Below are positions 31,274 to 43,155 of a stretch of DNA of 64,000 nt, one piece after another; the first letter of the stretch is position 1; every line of letters begins with the position of its first letter. The DNA is from Merluccius polli (taxonomy: Eukaryota > Chordata > Actinopteri > Gadiformes > Merlucciidae). The stretch is taken from NCBI GenBank assembly GCA_030340625.1, contig JAOPHQ010005717.1:132446-196445 (forward strand), read 5' to 3'. Below the pieces are notes generated by a model. The model had not been told where the DNA came from. It did not search any database and saw only the letters and a program-made list of their open reading frames with translations. The translations under genes and the position numbers were made by a program.

Positions 31274-33520
31274 GTATGGCAGTAAATGTCATAAAGGCAA
31301 AGGCAGTATCATTTTTCTCCGCCATCCAATTTTTACATTTTAGGTAAATAAGCATACAGAACAGTAACAAAAAAAAAAGAAAGAAAGAGAGAGAGAAAGA
31401 AGGAAGAAAAGAGAGAGAAACCATAAAGAACTTTGTACAGTTTGGGAGAGAAAGTGTGTACATGCATGTCCATAATGTCCTTACAGGAGAGAAGTGACCA
31501 ACATGATTCTTAGGTAGGTGGGGGGGGTGGGGGGGGGTTATGGGTAGTCTTCAGCATGTATGGGAGGAGCGGGAGCAGTTCTCAGTGCATGGCAGGGGAA
31601 AGGTGGATGGGGGGAGTCGAGGGTGGGATCAGAATATTAATAGGATCGTATCAGTGTCAATCTTCAGCAGTAAAAAAAAAAAAAAAAAGATGGGGTGAGA
31701 GGAAAGGAGAGACAACAAAACAAGGTTCATTTATCTAATACCTCCACAAACTCTGGGCGTAAAGGTTTCACATATTCAACCCATTTTGTCCAAAGTTTAA
31801 CAAATGCATTTTTCTGGAGACGGAGACAGAATGTAATCTTTTCCATGATGTAAATATCATTCACTATGTCTATCCACTCCTGAACAGTGGGGGACTCAGG
31901 GAGCAGCCATCGCCTTGTGAGCGCTTTTTTAGCAGCAGTTATCAAAATACCAAATAGATATTCATCTGACCGTTTCACCAGGAAATTGGCCTTTCCCAAA
32001 TATAGTGTAGAAAACTCAAAAGTCATATCAGCATTGAATATGGTTTTCAGTACTTTGTGAATCTCTATCCAAAAGGGCTGTATCCCTGGGCATTCCCAGA
32101 AAACATGCCAGTGGTTAGCACCCTGAAGTCCACACTGTCTCCAACATTTGGTATTAGCCTCTCCAGTATATGCTCTCTGTTTTGGTGTAATGAAAAATCT
32201 TACCAAACATTTCCACCCAAACTCCCGCCATGTGTTAGAATTTGTGCACTTCCACTGGAATTTACATTTTTCGAGCCAATCTTCACTTGTAATCGGGAAA
32301 TTACCTTCCTCTTCCCATCTTGCTTTAATATATTCAGTAGAGTGGGCTTTTTTTGTCCTAAGGCCTTTATAGAATCTGGAGATAACCCCTTTATTTGAGT
32401 CTTCTTGATAGGCACCGATAAGTATCTTCAATATGGGGTCATTTAAGTCGGTTTTCTTTTTAATGTGTTCAAAATGGTTACGTATTTGGAGATGCCTATA
32501 AAAATCTGATTTTTCAAGGCAGTATTCTTAACTCAAATTTTCAAAATCCTTTAATTGTCCTTTTTTTGTTAAGGAGTAGAATGTCGTTATCCCTTTTGAC
32601 ACCCAGAGTTTGAACCTATGGTCTATTGTGTTAGGCTTGAAGTCAGGGTCATAAGCACACCATTGGATTATTTGTAATTTATGGTCTAGTTTGTACTCTT
32701 CTTTCATCATGCTCCACGTTCTCATTTGAGCTTTGATCCATGGATTCTGCAGACGATTAATGAAATCTCTTAGATTTTTGTAAGCTAAAGTTGCGTGAAT
32801 TGGGGGATCATTTTGAATAGAGAGCTCAATATCTTTCCACCTGGCGTGGAATGTTGGATTACATATATTAATTAGAGGTTTAGCCTGAGCTGCAAAAAAA
32901 TAATCTTTAAAGTTTGGAAGAGCCATTCCTCCTTCCTCCCTTGGGAGCTGCAGGGTTTTAAATTTCACTCTGGGTTTTTTCCCCTGCCAGATGAATCTAG
33001 AAATAACCTTATTCAGTTTGGATAGCTGTTGTGACGGCATTTCTACCGGGAGTGCTTGAAATAAATATAGGTACCGTGGAAGGATGTTCATTCTTACCGA
33101 ATCTATTCTGTGGGTAAGACCAAGGAAAGAGATAGAATTCCATCTATGTATATCATCTTTAATTTTTGTTGATAGAGGGCCATAGTTTATCTCTCCCAGT
33201 GTTAGAATGTCTTTTGGTAAGTATATCCCAAGGTATTTCAAAGTGCACTGGTCCCATTTAAATTGAAATTTCTCTCTGAGGTGTCTTGAGGGTGAATGAT
33301 TGAAGGTCAAAATTTGCGTTTTTTGTATATTCAACTTGTATCCTGAGTAACTACCGAATGTTTCTAAAAGGTTCATTAATTCAAAAAAAGAGTTAGGGGG
33401 GTCACTTAAATAGATCAGCACGTCATCGGCATACAAAGACAGTTTGTGGTCTTCATCATTTATACGGATACCTTTGATGTTTTTGGACTGCCTTATCCAT
33501 TGTGCGAGGGGCTCAATATA

Positions 33521-34718
33521 CACTCACCGGCCACTTTATTAGGTACACCTGTCCAACTGCTCGTTAACGCAAATTTCTAATCAGCCAATCACATGGCAGC
33601 AACTCAATGCATTTAGGCATGTAGACATGGTCAGGACGATCTGCTGCAGTTCAAACCGAGTGACCAAGTGACTTTGAACGTGGCATGGTTGTTGGTGCCA
33701 GACGGGCTGGTCTGAGTATTTCAGAGACTGCTGATCTACTGGGATTTTCACGCACAACCATCTCTAGGGTTTACAGAGAATGGTCTGAAAAAGAGAAAAT
33801 ATCCAGTGAGCGGCAGTTCTGTGGGCGCAAATGCCTTGTTGATGCTAGAGGTCAGAGGAGAATGGCCAGACTGGTTCGAGCTGATAGAAAGGCAACTGTA
33901 ACTCAAATAACCACTCGTTACAACAGAGGTATGCAGAAGAGCATCTCTGAACGCACAACACGTCGAACCTTGAGGCGGATGGGCTACAGCAGCAGAAGAC
34001 CACACCGGGTGCCACTCATGTCAGCTAAGAACAGGAAACTGAGGCTACAATTCGCACAGGCTCACCAAAATTGGCCAATCGAAGATTGGAAAAACGTTGC
34101 CTGGTCTGATGAGTCTCGATTTCTGCTGCGACATTCGGATGGTAGGGTCAGAATTTGGCGTCAACAACATGAAAGCATGGATCCATCCTGCCTTGTATCA
34201 ACGGTTCAGGCTGGTGGTGGTGGTGTAATGGTGTGGGGGATATTTTCCTGGCACACTTTGGGCTTATTAGTACCAATTGAGCATCGTGTCAAAGCCACAG
34301 ACTACCTGAGTATTGTTGCTGACCATGTCCATCCCTTTATGACCACAGTGTACCCATCTTCTGATGGCTACTTCCAGCAGGATAACGCGCCATGTCATAA
34401 AGCGCGAATCATCTCAGACTGGTTTCTTGAACATGACAATGAGTTCACTGTACTCAAATGGCCTCCACAGTCACCAGATCTCAATCCAATAGAGCACCTT
34501 TGGGATGTGGTGGAACGGGAGATTCGCATCATGGATGTGCAGCCGACAAATCTGCAGCAACTGCGTGATGCTATCATGTCAATATGGACCAAACTCTCTG
34601 AGGAATGTTTCCAGTACCTTGTTGAATCTGTGCCACGAAGGATTAAGGCAGTTCTGAAGGCAAAAGGGGGTCCAACCCGGTACTAGCAAGGTGTACCTAA
34701 TAAAGTGGCCGGTGAGTG
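33521..34718 (+). mobile_element. DD36E Tc1/mariner element (Incomer-like)
   Basis: 1198 bp with 28-30-bp inverted repeats (CACTCACCGGCCACTTTATT + AGGTACACC) and TA duplications at 33519-33520 and 34719-34720. It sits in L1 ORF2 and encodes the transposase at 33685-34686. Near-perfect TIRs and an unbroken ORF point to a young copy. Confidence 0.93.
33685..34686 (+). CDS. Tc1/mariner transposase, DD36E type, 333 aa
   Basis: Cut-and-paste DDE transposase acting at its TIRs and TA targets. An N-terminal HTH (SISETADLLGFSRTTISRVY) is followed by a second HTH region (TTRYNRGMQKSISERTTRRT) and the basic RRMGYSSRRPHRVPL. Catalytic residues: Asp in AWSDESRF, Asp in YFQQDNAPCH, Glu in SPDLNPIEHLW. 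I count 36 residues between the second Asp and the Glu, so it is DD36E and not the usual DD34E. That spacing defines the Incomer family of vertebrates (established). A G-rich loop (AGGGGVMVWG) is present. No stop or frameshift. The start is uncertain: the homologous S-D-F-E-R-G precedes the ATG in frame, but an in-frame TGA at 33661 bounds it. Confidence 0.92.
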   Translation: MVVGARRAGLSISETADLLGFSRTTISRVYREWSEKEKISSERQFCGRKCLVDARGQRRMARLVRADRKATVTQITTRYNRGMQKSISERTTRRTLRRMGYSSRRPHRVPLMSAKNRKLRLQFAQAHQNWPIEDWKNVAWSDESRFLLRHSDGRVRIWRQQHESMDPSCLVSTVQAGGGGVMVWGIFSWHTLGLLVPIEHRVKATDYLSIVADHVHPFMTTVYPSSDGYFQQDNAPCHKARIISDWFLEHDNEFTVLKWPPQSPDLNPIEHLWDVVEREIRIMDVQPTNLQQLRDAIMSIWTKLSEECFQYLVESVPRRIKAVLKAKGGPTRY

Positions 34719-36167
34719 TAGAGCGCAAAGAGAAGCGGTGAGGCAGGGCAGCCCTGTCTAGTGCCCCGTTCTAATGTAATGGCATCTGAAAGGTGTCCGT
34801 TTATTTTTATCCGAGCTGACGGTTTATTGTACAGCGTATGGATGATCTTGACAAAGCCCTCATGCATCCCAAATTTTCCTAGGACTCTGTGTAGAAAAGG
34901 CCAACTCACTGAGTCAAATGCCTTCTCGGCATCTAGGCTAATAAGCTGAAAGCTTCAATTTTGTTCTGTTGGATATGGTTCAGTATGTGTAGTGACCGTC
35001 TGATATTGTCGTGAGTCTCTCTTTGTGAGATAAATCCAGTCTGGTCATTATGTATTAATTGGGGGAGAATCTTCTCAAATCTTCTGGCAAGGATAGCTGT
35101 GTATAATTTATAGTCAACATTTAACACCGATATCGGTCTGTATGACCCACATTCTAATGTATCTTTTCCCTCTTTTGGGATAACAGATATCACTGCCTCA
35201 TTCCATGATGGAGGCATTTTAGCATTCGTCATTGATGTATTGCAGGCACGCAGAAGGCTTGGCATCAGATCAAGTCGGAAAACTTTGTACCACTCTGATG
35301 GAAAGCCATCTGGGCCAGGTGACTTATTCGCTTTAAGCCTGGAGATGGCATCATTTAACTCTTTCTCAGTTACTGCAGTCGTTAATGTTTTATTTTGGTC
35401 TTCTGATAAGACAGGCAAATTGAGAGAGTCGAGGAACCTATCAATTTGCTCTTCATCTCCTAAGTGTGGTTGTGTATATAGAAACTTGTAGTATTTCCTA
35501 AATGTGTTTTGTATTTCATCTTGTTTATATTGAATAGTTTTGGAGTCTGGGTCTCTTATTTTATATATTGTACTGTCTGTTTGCTGTTTTTGTAGCTTCC
35601 TTGCCAGAAGCTTAGTTGATTTTGAACCTGATTCGTAGTATTTCTGTCTTGTAAATATCATTTTTTTCTCAATTTCTTGTGAGTAGAGCATATTTATTTT
35701 GTTTCTAATTTTCTTAATGTTTGTCATCAAAGTCGATTTCTGTTCTTTTATGCTGCATCTCAAGGTCCTTTAATTCTTTATTGAGGCTTTTTAATTTCAG
35801 TTGTTTTTCCTTTTTTTCATGGGCACAGAATGAAATAATCCTTCCTCTGACAACTGCCTTTAATGCATCCCATACTATAGTTGAATCAATTTCTCCTGTA
35901 TCGTTGTCTTCTAGAAACATTTTTATTTCGTCTTTCATTTGGGTCTTAAATTTAGGGTTGTTAAGGATGCTCGTATTGAATGTCCATAATGTTCTTCTCA
36001 TATTGTCACCAATATGTACCTTGCAAGAGAGAGGTGCATGGTCAGATAAATCAATGCATCCGATATCACAGTTTTGTACTTTATGGCGGTCCCTTTTCAA
36101 CATGAAAAAATAATCTATCCTCGAATACACGTCATGAGGACATGAGTAAAAAGTGTAATCACGGCTC

Positions 36168-36520
36168 TGTGGGGTTGTGTTCCGAGGAAGAAGGCCGCCG
36201 ACACAGGAATCGCTTTAACTCACTTTATTTGTTTAGCTTTAAGTTATATCTAAACTACGTAACAATGGAGGGGTAATGTAAAAGTCACGCCGCGTGGAGA
36301 GCCCCAAGTTTTGCATCCGTCCGGATGGGCTACCTGGGGGTGTTCTGATTCTAACCGGATGTTTCCGCCCGGATGGTCTCTGGGCAGGAGGCGTGGCCTC
36401 TATGACGCATAATGGCTAGTGTTTAGCGCCCGCCCCCAGTGTATTATGTTTGCTGCCATCTGGTGTTGAGGTGTAGTTACTACAGCCTGCTGGTACATAT
36501 GTTATTATTAATTCGCAACA
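36168..36520 (-). mobile_element. Solo LTR, copy 1 (in L1)
   Basis: 353 bp, TG...CA ends in both directions (tgtggggttgtg ... cgcaaca), with 4-bp duplications GCTC at 36164-36167 and 36521-36524. On the - strand it has an AATAAA (caaataaagtgagtt) near the end, as expected in R/U5, so its sense strand is -. No internal retrotransposon region. Shares most of its length with the copy at 40566-40968. Confidence 0.85.
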
Positions 36521-37525
36521 GCTCGATGGGTAAAAATCCCGCCAAAGATCAAGTATACCTAGTTCTGACATTAATATGTTAATTTTCTTATGTAATGATG
36601 TGACGGTTGTATTTTTTGATGAGTCTAATTTTGGATTGAGACGGATATTCCAATCTCCACCGAAAATGACAGTACCAGTCGCCCCTATCATCAAATCAAA
36701 AAGTTTTCTATATAGGGCAAAGTCACTTCCAGGAGGTGTATAGATGCTACCTAGTGTTATGACTGTATCCTCAATTTTCCCTGTAACCATTATGTACCTT
36801 CCTTCTTTGTCTGATATCTCTGAGATGTGTTCAAATGACACTTTTTGTGAAATCAAAATTGCTACACCTCTTCTATGCCCTGATTTGTAAGATGAATGAT
36901 ATACCTTTGAAAATCCCATTCTTTTAAGTTTCTCATGTTCTGATGGAGTGAGATGTGTCTCTTGTAAGAGCACAACCTGAGCACTTTCCTTTTTCATTTT
37001 TGACAGTATTTTACTTCTCTTTGCTGGGTTTAGAATACCGTTTACATTAAGTGAGACTACCTTAAGGATTTGCTTATTCATAATTTACCACGTTAGTTAA
37101 ATCCACCCTCTCTGTGTCCCTGCTGGCATTGGATTTATACACTATAGACATCTCTCCCAAAAAACAGACATAGTAAGAACAAATTAAAACAGTCTTTATC
37201 AACACGCCACCAAAACGAAAAGGAACAGTTGTTTCCGGTGGTGAGGCTCGTCTCAAAGGAGCCTTGCGGGACTCTGGAAAGTCAAAGCCCTCGTAAGGGA
37301 GAAACCCACGTCGCAGCCGCGGTGGGGCCCTTAATTGTGGTCGCATAACTATGGTAATAACAAAACAAAACGTGGATTGTTCGCCCACTAACAAGTCCCG
37401 ACTCTTAATTAGTCAAAATGATATTGTAGGACGACTCGTGGATATGTGAAGCCCTATAACTTTTCTTGAACAAACACTCAGTGTGGGGCGCAGCCGTCCG
37501 GGTGTGAAATACCACTTATCTGCAT

Positions 37526-38578
37526 CTACAGCGTGGCTGTAGTCGCTCCTGCCCTGGGCACCTGCCTCCTAAACTCCTGGAGTATTTCTTTATATTGGGA
37601 GCGGGGGTTTCTCTTGGGTTGAGCGCAGCCGTCCGCTGCATCGGGTTGATCTCCGTGGCGGTCGCGCCGTCTCCCCGCTGCCGGCTGCCATGTAGATGGA
37701 AGCCCGATTTCCTCTTGATCCGGAGCGCTGGCGGATTTCACCACAGCCACTGAAAATCCCCGTGCGACCATATCTCTCGTTGCCTCCGCAGCATCCTGGT
37801 ATAGATGGGTGCCGTCGTTGTAAAATATGCGCATCTTTGCAGGATAGGGCGTCTGGAATTTGATCTGTCTTTCTTTCAGCACTTTCTTGGCTTCGGCGTA
37901 TTCCCCGCGTTTCTTCAGCACTTCAGAAGGAAAGTCATGGTCGACATAGAAGCGGACATTGTCGCAAAGCACTTCTTTCTTCTGCCAGGCTCTCCGAAGT
38001 ACCTCTTCTTTCATCCGGTAGCTCCCAAATTTCACCACGATAGATCGAGGCTTCTGCTGCCCGCTGGGCTTTGGTCCCAGTGCCCGGTGTGCCCGCTCCA
38101 TCCCGAGCTCTCCTTCTCGGGGGAAGTCCAGTGTACTTTTCAGCAACTTGTCCAAAAAGCTCAACATGTCACTCCCCTCTTTATCCTCCGCTATCCCGTA
38201 AATCCTCAGGTTATCCCTCCGCGCGCGGCCCTCCTGGTCTATTAGCCTAGCTTCAAGGTTAGCCTGGCGCTGGGTTAGCCGCTTTATTAGCGTGGATGCT
38301 GCTTGCAGCACGGTCTCCGTCTCACCAATCCTCCCCTCTGCTTCGTCCAGTCTGGCGTTTGTTCTTTTTAACTCCTGTGTGATGCCGGAGAGTTGTGTTT
38401 TGTTATCCTTTCTGAACTCACGGAGTTCGTTGAGGATGCAGCGCAAGCTAACTTCTGGGCCGTCTTCGTCAAGTGCACGTGGGCTAGGAGAGTCACTTTG
38501 GCTGCTTTCACTCGCTTCATGATACGTTTCTGCCATGTTCGTTGCCGTCTTACTTCTGGTGCTAACCCCCCGCTGCAT
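37526..38578 (-). CDS. L1 ORF1p, 350 aa, intact
   Basis: RNA-binding chaperone of L1 ribonucleoprotein. Acidic/Ser-rich N-terminus, then a predicted coiled coil (about residues 50-115, ILNELREFRKDNKTQLSGIT to RLTQRQANLEARLID). Next comes an RRM-like domain with RRDNLRIYGIAEDKEGSDM and RSIVVKFGSYRMKEEVLRRA, then the C-terminal domain (VKFQTPYPAKMR-like; here IKFQTPYPAKMRIFYNDGTH). Basic tail. No stops. The start could be the first Met or the later MAETYHEASES. Confidence 0.9.
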   Translation of the reverse strand: MQRGVSTRSKTATNMAETYHEASESSQSDSPSPRALDEDGPEVSLRCILNELREFRKDNKTQLSGITQELKRTNARLDEAEGRIGETETVLQAASTLIKRLTQRQANLEARLIDQEGRARRDNLRIYGIAEDKEGSDMLSFLDKLLKSTLDFPREGELGMERAHRALGPKPSGQQKPRSIVVKFGSYRMKEEVLRRAWQKKEVLCDNVRFYVDHDFPSEVLKKRGEYAEAKKVLKERQIKFQTPYPAKMRIFYNDGTHLYQDAAEATRDMVARGFSVAVVKSASAPDQEEIGLPSTWQPAAGRRRDRHGDQPDAADGCAQPKRNPRSQYKEILQEFRRQVPRAGATTATL

Positions 38579-38713
38579 TATTTATCAAATTATTCACTGG
38601 GTTTGACCCTATTAAATTATTAGGAGGTTATTTCACAAAACCATCGGGGAGCTCGAAAGTTAGGCTGTCATCCTCTTGGGGGCGGAACCGGAACCTCCGC
38701 CAAGGACACTTTT

Positions 38714-41548
38714 AATTGTAATGAGATACATGTCATAGATGAGAATGGATTAGAATTTTTTGGAGTAACTGTTTCCTTGTCACAGCAAATGTCTTTTATT
38801 CTTGTAGTTATTTATAGGCCTCCTTCTTCAAATGTGGATTTTTTTGAAAAGCTGGAAATCTTATTGAAACAACTCAATCTTGCAAAAGAGGTGATAATAA
38901 TGGGTGACTTAAATGTTAATTGGGACAACAAAGTTAACAAAGTTAGGAAAAAATTGAAAAAGGTTATGGATGATATGGATATGACTCAGGTAATTAATGG
39001 CCCTACAAGAATTACAAACTCCACCAGCACCCAGATTGATTTAACTTTTACTAATAGGCCAGAAAGAATCTTGAAGTCATACAATATGCTCATAGGAATG
39101 TCTGATCACAATCTTATAATGGTCACAAGAAAATTAAATAAAAAGCGCTTCAAACCCTTGGCCGCCACTTTACAATTTACACAGATAATTAAACTAAACG
39201 CTAGAAAGAACGGCCTTCCCTGGTTAAACAAATCTATTCTGAAACTCATGAAAGAACGAGATAACTCTTTGAAGTTGTCAATCAAATTAGGACACAACAG
39301 ACACCAATTTATTTCGTTGAGAAATAGAGTAGTAAAAGAAATAAGAAAGTCTAAAGCTGACTTTTTCATTACTGCCTTGAATAGTGCAAGGGGGAATTCT
39401 AAAATAACCTGGAATTATATTAAAAAACTATTGGGTGATTCCCAAAAAAAACAAAACAAAACTAATGCAAATTCAATTAAATGGAAATATCTTGACAGAA
39501 CCTCAAGTGATGGCCGATGCTTTCAACAACTACTTCATTGAGTCTGTGTCAGAGATTTCTGATAAGTTTACAGTAAAACAAAGGAGGAAATACCCTGCAT
39601 TGTCTGCAACGCAGTCTTTTACCATTACAAATATTACTGAGACTAAAGTTATTGATTTAATTCGATCACTCAAACCATCAAAGCAAAGGATGTTTTTGGA
39701 ATGGACCCGAACATGCTCAAAGATCTAGGTTCAGCTCTTGCCACTCCTATTGCCTCAATCATTAATCTTTCAATTTCATCGGGTCACTTTCCAAAGGCCT
39801 GGAAATCTGCTATTGTTACCCCTGTCTTTAAATCCGGTGACTCGACGTCTCTGCATAACTACCGCCCAATAAGCATTCTTCCGGCCATTTCCAAAATCGC
39901 AGAAAAATGGGTGGCACAGCAGATTGTCCATCATTTAAACAGCAGCTCCCCCTCTCTCCACGCCATGCAGTTTGGTTTCAGATCCAAGCATTAAATAAAA
40001 ATGTTTCTCGATAAGGGTGGAGTTGTAGGGGCGGTGTTTTTGGACCTCAGGGAAGCATTCAGGATACAGTAAATCATTATGTTCTTCTTACCAAGCTCTC
40101 AAAATTTAACTTCTCTCAAAACGTTGTGAGCTGGATTGAATCATATCTGCATGATCGAACACAATCTGTATCAGTTAACTGCAGATCTGACTCTCTTAGG
40201 CTAACCTCCGGAGTCCCTCAGGGGTCAATATTAGGCCCCCTTTTATTTGCTCTTTATATTAATGATTTGCCTACTGTTTGTCCAGAAGCTGAATGCTTAA
40301 TGTATGCAGACGACACGGTTTTCTTTGTTCATGGCCACACCAAAGACACTGTTGCCGCTAAACTCATTAAAACAATGTCCTGTGTTACAACTTGGTTGCA
40401 GGAGTGCTGTCTACAGCTAAACGTTTCTAAAACTGTAGGCATGTATTTCACTAAAACAAATGGAGTATCACTTGACCCCGACATACATGTTAATGGAGAA
40501 AAAATACAAATTGTCAGCCAATATAAATATCTTGGGATAATAGATTCAGAGCTTTCCTTTAAAGCTGTTGTGATGTTCTTTGAGGAGGAAGGCCGCCGAC
40601 ACAGGATCGCTTTTAACTCACTTTATTTGTTTAGTTTTAGGTCTATTATCTATGAAGCAAATGGAGAGGAATTGTATCATTCACGCGTGGAGCAACTCTT
40701 AGCTGAATATCTAACAGATACGCGGCCTCTAGAGTTTCTGCCCCCCCCGCTGCTCGTGCCCTCGATAGTACCTGGGCAGGCGTGGCCTCTATGACGCATA
40801 ATATGCTCTGATTGGCTAGTGTTGAGCGCCCGCCCCCAGTGTATTATGTGTGCTGCCATCTGGTGGCCAGGTGCGGTTAATACAGCTTATATATTTGTTT
40901 CTATTCCCTAGTGGCTATGTGTGGATATTACAGCCTGTTGATACATATGGTATTATTTATTCGTAACAAAGCCCATATTGGCAAATTGTGTAATAAAATC
41001 AAGTTTAATCTCGCAAATTTTTGTGCAATTCGAAATGAAATGTCAACTGAAGCCGCAAAAATGTACTTGTATCGATGATTTTCAGTCACTTCAACTATTG
41101 CCTAACCAGCTGGTCCCAGGCTGGTCAGAGTTAAAAAAAAACATTGGAAATCTTGTACAAACAAGCAATTAAAGTTATGGATAAAAAACCTAGGCATTAT
41201 CATCACTGTGCAATTCTTAAAAAGTACAGTATTTTAAATTGGGACTTGGGTCTTCACACATTTGCAGACTTAAAACTGACCTATAAAGTACTGCATAAAT
41301 TGGCTCCAGATCCTCTGGCAGAATTCATCAGCCAAAGAAACAGCCTTGAGCGTGTCACTCGAGGCTCTGTCAGAGGTGACTGTTATATTCCTCTGCGCAG
41401 GAGCACTTTCAGTAAGTTGGCCTGGTCAGTAAGGAGTGCAAGTGTGTGGAACTCAGTACCTGAGGAGGTTAAACTGCTCACAACATACAAGGCCTTCACA
41501 AAAAAATTGAAAATGTGGCTTATCAACACCTACAGCTGCCAACACTAA
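38714..41548 (+). pseudogene. 2A LINE endonuclease C-terminus and reverse transcriptase, broken
   Basis: Continues the outer LINE after the L1. Open pieces at 38777-39541, 39435-39728, 39701-39994, 40126-40565 and 41144-41548 cover the rest of the endonuclease, the RT (YRPISILPAISKIAEKWVAQ, GVPQGSILGPLLFALYINDL, LMYADDTVFFVHG) and the C-terminal region (VWNSVPEEVKLLTTYKAF). Frameshifts separate the pieces, and a solo LTR cuts the part after KYLGIIDSELSFKA. Not functional. Confidence 0.85.
40566..40968 (-). mobile_element. Solo LTR, copy 2 (in 2A LINE)
   Basis: 403 bp, TGTTGTGATG ... TTCGTAACA, with AAGC duplicated at 40562-40565 and 40969-40972. Same family as 36168-36520 (ggccgccgacacagga, aactcactttatttgtttag, gcccgcccccagtgtattat, gctgccatctgg), diverged mainly in the middle. 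Two 4-bp duplications and TG/CA ends support an LTR retrotransposon (Gypsy-like target size) reduced by LTR-LTR recombination. Confidence 0.85.
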
Positions 41549-41820
41549 AAGATAAGCCTGTTGTGATGTTTTGATGTTATGATAAAATGTTATGTTGTAA
41601 TGTTGTATTTTTTCTTAATTGTACAGTAAGTGTTTGCATATGTATTTTGTATTATATTGTACATGTATTGTGTGCTCTTTTTATTGCCTTTTTTACATCA
41701 TGGCCAGGGGACTACAGATGAAAACTAGCCTTCTGGCTAATTCTGGCTTTTTTAACCATGTATAATCATGTGTTCTATGAAATTGCACTGTCCCCTTTTA
41801 AATAAACTTAAACTTAAACT

Positions 41821-42044
41821 TATGAGAATACAACAAAGTATGGAGATAGGTCTGGCTATGAGAGACTAAAACAAAGTGTGGTGATAGGTCTTGCTATGAG
41901 AGACTAAAACACAGTGTGGAGATAGGTCTGGCTATGAGACTAAAACACAGCGTGGAGATAGGTCTGACTATGCGAGACTAAAACTGTGGAGATAGGTCTG
42001 ACTATGCGAGACTAAAACAGTGTGGAGATAGGTCTGGCTATGAG
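41821..42044 (+). repeat. Large NEK1-intron VNTR, block 2
   Basis: Six to seven units continuing the array of block 1 between the 2A LINE and a hAT element. The last eight bases (GCTATGAG) are the hAT target copy. Confidence 0.92.
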
Positions 42045-43128
42045 CAGGGCTTGAAAACGAAATTATTTTTCAATCGTTCCGCTCCGAACGGAACCGGTAT
42101 ATTTAACGTTTTCGTTCTTGCGTTCCGCCACCAACATATCGTTCCTGAACCGGTTCGGAACGTAAAATAACGTTCGTTCTTAACGTTCCGGCAGTGTTAT
42201 TGGGCCTCCGCGGTGTGTTACTATTGCGCCCCCCCCCCCCCCCCGCCCCCCCCCGCGGTGTGTTACTATTGCGCGCCCCCCCCGTCGGCCCGCGGTGTGT
42301 TTGTGTTACTATTGCGGGCATAGACATATATAGCCTACATAGTATACATGTATATATGTCTATGATTGCGGGCACCCCCGCCGGCCGTAGGTCCGCGGTG
42401 ACGCTCGAACGTGAACGTCGTTTTACGGCAGCGGAAGATTTACGACAGCCAGCATACAGACAGTAAACAGACAGTGAGCAACGGACTTCACATGATATTA
42501 TTCACAACTCGGATTAATTTAATGAAACCCATTGATTCTTTTGACCGGTGGACCCTTACGGACTTAAGGAATATAAACAATGCAGGAACGGACACACACC
42601 GTACGGACTTTATGATCGCTTCAAAAGTTGGAAGTCAGACCTTTTCCCCGTCTCTCTTGTTTACCGGTAAGTCTGATGAATTATGCGTTGGTGTTCATAG
42701 TTTGTGTTAAATGAACTGAATGATTTATCTGTGGAGAATCTAACTGATCTAACGATGTGCGTTATGTCCATATGGACAGACGTTTAAACGGTTACCGTAT
42801 CTTTGTGTAGGTGATCTAAACGGCTTAAGTCGTTCAAGAAATAATTTAGATAAAATCCAGATCCGGCCTCAATTGGAGACCTGCGTTTATTTGTCAAAAC
42901 GTGTCGCCACACCCCTGCGTCTATTAGGGACCCCGCTTTTATTGGAAGTTTTACGGTATATAGAGAACGAAAAAAAAACGTTATTAACCGGTTTTGGGGA
43001 TTTCAGAATAACGTTTCTGTTCCGGAACAGTTGAAGACCATTTGGTTTTCGTTTCCGTTTCCGTTCCTCGTAAAATTCCGTTCGTTTTCGGTTTTCGTTT
43101 TCGTTCCTTGAACCGGTTCGGAGCCCTG
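42045..43128. mobile_element. hAT non-autonomous element in the VNTR
   Basis: 1084 bp, ends CAGGGCTTGAAAACGAAATT and CCGGTTCGGAGCCCTG, with the 8-bp duplication GCTATGAG (42037-42044 and 43129-43136). Subterminal regions are rich in cgttccg / gttttcgtt repeats. C runs at 42230-42254. No transposase domain recognised. Confidence 0.88.
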
Positions 43129-43155
43129 GCTATGAGTGACTAAAACACAGTGTGG
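43129..43155 (+). repeat. Large NEK1-intron VNTR, block 3
   Basis: A fragment of one unit (gctatgagtgactaaaacac + agtgtgg) between the hAT element and the L2 LINE. Confidence 0.8.

Larger units (their letters stand above)
31727..37081 (-). pseudogene. L1 ORF2 (endonuclease and reverse transcriptase), disrupted
   Basis: Begins with MNKQILKVVSLNVNGILNP, the L1 endonuclease start, with LLQETHL and GGDWNIRL. The part at 36130-35714 and 35763-34933 has RIDYFF, SDHAPL, ANKSPGPDGFPSEWYK and YRPISVLNVDYK. Then SVSWPFLHRVLGKFG and RQGCPASPLLFALY occur before the Tc1 insert, and LSLYADDVLIYL (the YADD catalytic motif) after it. The C-terminal part has a Cys-rich W-C segment (CWRQCGLQGANHWHVFWECP). Lesions: LTR insert, one frameshift near 34950, Tc1 insert at the codons after FALY, and one premature TAA at 32528-32530. 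Confidence 0.88.
31247..38698 (-). mobile_element. Near full-length L1 LINE
   Basis: Inserted antisense into the 2A LINE with a 15-bp target duplication GCCAAGGACACTTTT (31232-31246 and 38699-38713). Poly(A) reads as a T run at 31243-31258 and overlaps the duplication. There is a short 5' UTR of about 120 bp, an intact ORF1 (38578-37526) and an ORF2 from 37081 to 31727. ORF2 is interrupted by a solo LTR (36168-36520), a frameshift near 34950, the Tc1 element at 33521-34718 and an in-frame TAA at 32528. Without the two inserts the element is about 5.9 kb. Confidence 0.9.
29357..41820 (+). mobile_element. LINE of the CR1/L2/Rex group with 2A-like peptide (broken by nested elements)
   Basis: The outer element of the nest, inserted in the VNTR. 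It opens with an ATG-containing leader (29357 on), a hydrophobic stretch and a 2A-like motif GAVELNPGP (29708-29734). A proline-rich tandem array (about 29735-30845) follows, then the start of an APE endonuclease (HLNIQS, LCLSETWL, GGGVMIYAKDT) up to 31246. After the L1 insert it resumes at 38714 with VIYRPPSS and IIMGDLNVNW, then reverse transcriptase (GVPQGSILGPLLF, YADDTVFF). After a solo LTR it ends with the C-terminal domain (41144-41548) and a 3' tail of cttaaacttaaactta. Frameshifts near 39440-39540, near 39690 and around 40000 make the RT part dead. Exact clade uncertain. Confidence 0.85.
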
